The translations under genes were made by a program, and so were the position numbers. Below, in pieces: positions 60,076 through 64,000 of a DNA stretch of 64,000 bases (positions within the stretch are counted from its first letter, which is position 1; the number at the start of each line of letters is the position of its first letter). Source of the stretch: Nautilus pompilius (Eukaryota; Mollusca; Cephalopoda; Nautilida; Nautilidae); contig JACATO010000629.1 in the NCBI GenBank assembly GCA_018389105.1, positions 1,054,001 to 1,118,000 on the forward strand, in the 5' to 3' direction. Below the pieces are notes generated by a model that was given only the letters and a program-made list of their open reading frames with translations, ran no database searches and was not told the DNA's origin.

Positions 60076-62212
60076 TTAAGATTTTACCGTTTTAATATTA
60101 TTTTTATAATGATGAAGAATTACAAATATAGGAATAAAGAATTCATCGTGGATATTACAAGTAAATAAAAAAAAGAAACCAGACATAACATTAGACATTC
60201 AAAACCTATTATCCAAACTGTATACAAAGTGCAGTATTTACACAAATGGCTGGCTACCCCTCAATCCTGAGGTGCCCAGCCCAAGTGAGCATCAGGACCA
60301 TTCCCTCTTACCTATGTGTGATAATATGATCCAGTTTACATCCATGTTGCTTTCCTTGTCTCTCACCACAACAATAAAAATCACAAACTTCTGAACATTC
60401 CAATTTCATGTCAGATAATTTTTGTTTTTTTTTTTCTCTTTTTTTTTTACTTAAGAAGTTTTTTCACTTCATCTTTTTGTACCCCCACCTCCTCCAGCAC
60501 ATGGCACCTGGTTGACCACCCAGTTTTCCGGGGCCTTGGTACATAGCAGATAAATACAAATGACTCGACACAACAATGAGCAATACTTTTTTTGCATTTA
60601 AATGGTATTTCTGGAGATATTTCTTGTAAACTTCATCATCAAGTAGTCCTTGCATAACACACTCATTGTTGAGAAGAAAACAAGGATGCCTACCTGTGGC
60701 ATAGATGAGGATCCAACCAGTGGCCATGAGTCTGCAACCCTATGCTTTATGTTAGTTCAGAGACGTGAGTATAATGTGTAAATTTGTGGATATGCCATGG
60801 TAAGAAACTTATGCATAGCAAAACCTTTTTGGCTGTGTCTTTCTATGATGAAGTGAAAAATGCTCATCTCCATTGGGTTCCACTCTTCACAAAATGTGGG
60901 AATTATCAACAATGTAAAAATGTCAGGGTGAAAACAATTGATGCACTTGTTTGTTACAAGTTCTACTTGGATGGGCTGGTTGGAAATTTGGAAAAGATGT
61001 GTATTGGCTACTTCATTAGGAAAAACAGCAATCCTGGAAACTTGAAGTGCTTTGACATCCAGTAAATTTTCTTTTTTTTCTTTTTTATTGGTACTTCATT
61101 CCCATCCCTACTATTAGCAATAATTGAAGATCATTTATGTTGCAGCCTACACAGATGCATTTGGTTTTAATCATCATCCTGTCCCATAGCTGAGTCAGTA
61201 AGTCAGATGTGAAAGCATAGGACACTCACTTTACAATGCTGCTGCTTCTGCTTCCAGATAGGTGCAGGATGTTTTGTTGATGTATTTAGATCTAGCATTT
61301 CAGACGGGTAGGAAGATTACTCTTTTGAAAACATTTATGCAATCTGCTTCCATTATCTAGTTTTGGGAAAATATTTCGTGATGATATTGTACTGTGCACA
61401 ATTAAAGTTTAGTCTCATCAAATCTAATATGCCACCAGTATAACATAATCCATCTTCATGCATACCTTTTACAAAAGGGATTATTGAATTTAATTATGCC
61501 ACCCACCAAGAAAATATCTTTAAGCAAAACTAAGCAGTGGATGACTCGTTGATTTTCTTGATAGCTGCATTTAATGTATATTACTGCACATCTTCCCTGG
61601 CTGAAATTTTTTTATGATGTAAACTTCACTGAACCTCTGCTGAAACATCATGGAGTGAAACATTAGTTCACTGCCCATTCTCTGCGGTCTTCCTGCTTGT
61701 AGCCAGTGCTCAATGATAAGTAGTTGGTTGTGGAATCCGTGCCATGACCATGGCCTGATTAAGGTGTCAGCTAGGTAAGCTATAGACTTATGAAAACAAA
61801 AAAGAAAAAAACACCACTTCTAAAATTTGACAAATTTATTGATGAATGCTTGTCAAAACTTATTAAAATAATAAAAACTGAAATAATATATGTATATTTA
61901 GCCTAGGGCCTCCTAGCTCTGGCCATCGTAGGCATTCATTTAGACAAAAGGCAGTCCTTTCAATAGATGTTTTTGCTATTAAAAGATTGTGTCATGACAT
62001 TAAAATTACATTGGACAAAGATTAACAGCAGTCTTATCTTAAGTTTCATTGGTCAGTTCTAACTGAAAAAACCAATGAGAAGTAGTGGGAAAAGTTGGGT
62101 GATGGGTGGGCCAAACAGGGAGCTAGTGGGATGGTTTCGCAATCTGCCAATTTCTGACATAGGTATTTTTTTTTCTTGATTGGTTTCAAAATAAGTAAGA
62201 TTTTTCAAAAGA
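60076..62212. other. Unassigned DNA with two unrecognised open frames
   Basis: On the minus strand, 60727-60464 is open (87 codons, ending GKLGGQPGAMCWRRW...). In a second frame it gives HVLEEVGVQKDEMKKLLK and a stop just before an A-rich stretch, so a worn retrocopy is conceivable. On the plus strand 60784-61065 is open for 93 codons with no known domain. Neither has enough support to be called a gene. Confidence 0.3.
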
Positions 62213-62560
62213 TTTTTTTTTTTTAACTACCTACCAAAATCCTTCTAATAAGTCATAAATCTTTCAAACCCACACAGACCAATGATGATACAGATAAGGC
62301 CATAAATAATGCACCACCTTCTGGGCAGCAACTCCAGAAATGTCTCAGGAACCCAGCAGGGGCCAGAGACAGAAAACCTGGTTTCTTTCCATCTTATAGC
62401 CCGACCCTGGGCAGACTAGTGTCTCTCCCCGACTTGACTGTGGAAGGTAATCCAAACCCCAGCAGGACATCTCCATCGGACTATGTGCACCTTTTTGGTC
62501 ACTGCACATTCCAGAGATGTATGCAGAGTCACTCAGTCTGAAAGTACCTGCAGTGAAACT
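62213..62560 (-). mobile_element. Possible retroposon with A-tail, unclassified
   Basis: A GC-richer block that on the minus strand ends GAAGGATTTTGGTAGGTAGT and then about 12 A (T run at 62213-62224). A GC-rich body followed by an A-tail suggests a retroposed sequence (SINE or retrocopy). No pol III boxes or coding domain could be identified, and no target duplication is clear. Confidence 0.3.
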
Positions 62561-63886
62561 TACACAATGAAAAAAGACTGGTTTTAATTAAAGCCTATCA
62601 TTTCATCAAAAGTTTCAAGTAGAAAAGGAAAAAGGTAATGCTACAGTAGTGCAGTAAAAAGAAAGGAAAAGGCAATGGAATGGTAATCTTGACCAAGTGA
62701 TGTATAAGATGTCAGCTATCAGAACTGTTGTATGTATGGCTTTCTTTTCTTTTAATTTACCAGTATATAATAAATGGTAGGTATCTTTTTTGCCAGATTA
62801 AATATTGAGGACAGTTATAATTTAAATGTTTTAAAAGAACTCTGTCAAGCACGTGCGCATGCTTCTCATAGCCCATCCCACCCTGTCCTACAATTTGATA
62901 TTTAAAAGTGCATTAATTTCAAATTTTTAGTGGCAACAACAAACTAACCTAAAAATATGCATTTTCCTGGCAGATAAAGGTCACATGGTGCTTTCTCCTC
63001 CTACTTTCGTCTGTCACCAGTCACAACTCTTGCCTGATTCCATGATGTCCAACCTGCCTCGTTTCTTTTCCTCCTTACCATCTGTCTCCATGTAGACCCC
63101 CAACCAAATTTCCTTTCGGCCTTCTTGACACCATGACTCGTTACCTTGACCCTTTCCGTTTGCAGCCTGCATTCAGTCTGTTTCTGTCATCCCTGCTTTA
63201 CTGACTTACTAGCCGGTTACCCTACAGGGGCGATGTTTACGTGTGTGCTCAATGAAGCAGCGCTGTTGGTGCCTTTGTTTTATTAAAACAGTTGCAAGTA
63301 GAGAGCACACAGTGTCTTGGGCTGGCAACAAAGAATTTTTCTGCGGCTGTGTGGAAATGGACCAGGTGTAATTTTCTTCAGCAGGAAAAGACCCTGATGA
63401 TGCAAATGAAAGAAGGCAGAAAGTGGTTAATGCAAAAGAACAAGAGAAGCAATCATAGGCCCTAAACATAGATTGGCCCCACTGGGTCTTTTGTTGCCAG
63501 GCAGTAACCATTGACAAAATCTGAAGAATGACATTTGTAGATTTTTACCGTTTCTCCCGTATTTATTGGCAGCAGAATTCTAACAAGAGCATTTGTTCCT
63601 TTGTAAAATGTTTATGTAAGGAACTATGGGAACGCAAAGTCTACGCATTTACATTGTTATTTCTGTTTATGGTTTGTTTTTCAGTGCTATCAGATGTGTC
63701 TAAGAAATTATTAATTAAATTTTCTTACTATGTACTACAGAGATCCCATTTTGAAGTGAGAGTAAGAAACCAGTGGCATAATAATTCATATGACTTCAGT
63801 GCAGTACAACAGCTTACACAATGATCTTGTACAAGTGAATGCTGGAGGCTACTCAGACATAGACTTGTAGGCCTCATGACAGGATG
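62561..63886. other. Unassigned DNA
   Basis: Pyrimidine-rich, GC-richer sequence at 62.98-63.2 kb and an unrecognised 98-codon open frame at 63528-63824 with one hydrophobic segment. No splice context or family match is visible. Confidence 0.35.
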
Positions 63887-64000
63887 GCCAGGGCAGTGCA
63901 GTGGTAGATCATTGGACTGCTAAGGTCGAATGCTTGAGTTTAATTCTTGCAAGAAACTGGTTCAGGTTGACATCTACCAACACCAGTTATTGTTGTTATT
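63887..64000 (+). mobile_element. tRNA-derived SINE copy, cut by the window edge
   Basis: The head reads GGGCAGTGCAGTGGTAGATC, ATTGGACTGCTAAGGTCGAA and TGCTTGAGTTTAATTCTTGC, then AAGAAACTGG. It matches the 39.7-kb (minus) and 41.1-kb copies base for base over much of the head. The body continues beyond the window. Confidence 0.75.

Noticed and set aside
63528-63824. 98-codon open frame with one hydrophobic segment
   Set aside because: Unrecognised, AT-driven composition, no upstream promoter or splice evidence.

Overview
This is an AT-rich, gene-poor stretch of an animal genome. Coding sequence is sparse: I can support only two short spliced exons of one host gene. The rest is intron or intergenic DNA full of simple repeats and transposon relics. 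The mix (tRNA-derived SINEs, several mariner and pogo/Tigger relics, an RNase H-bearing LINE, very long CT-based microsatellites, a 37-kb intron) suggests a lophotrochozoan, most likely a mollusc and possibly a cephalopod. That placement is inference.

Host gene (+ strand): exons at 7281-7355 and 44427-44501 are each exactly 75 nt. Both are bounded by good splice sites in phase 2, and each encodes one 25-residue leucine-rich repeat. Repeat length, spacing and phase match the repeat exons of glycoprotein-hormone-receptor-type (type A) LGR receptors. The signal peptide, the other repeats and the seven-helix exon are not seen. Two weak downstream open stretches, near 56.0 and 57.8 kb, are unassigned.

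Layout. 0.5-2.36 kb: TACCAT/(CT)n satellite. 3.4-4.0 kb: possible retrocopy on the minus strand. 7.28 kb: first LRR exon. 7.36-44.43 kb: intron holding a LINE inserted into a pogo/Tigger relic (12.5-16.1 kb), a near full-length broken mariner (20.19-21.49 kb), small TTAA-associated MITE candidates, a tRNA-derived SINE family, a second pogo relic (27.4 kb), a CT array carrying CRE-like octamers (30.9-31.7 kb) and a pogo-type MITE (33.4-34.0 kb). 44.43 kb: second LRR exon. 45.79-46.85 kb: older, shortened mariner. 47-64 kb: SINEs, another pogo-like MITE and microsatellites, with a SINE running off the right edge.

No rRNA, intact tRNA, CRISPR array, operon or LTR element was seen. Most open frames of 60-100 codons here look like chance in AT-rich DNA or fragments of the mobile elements.
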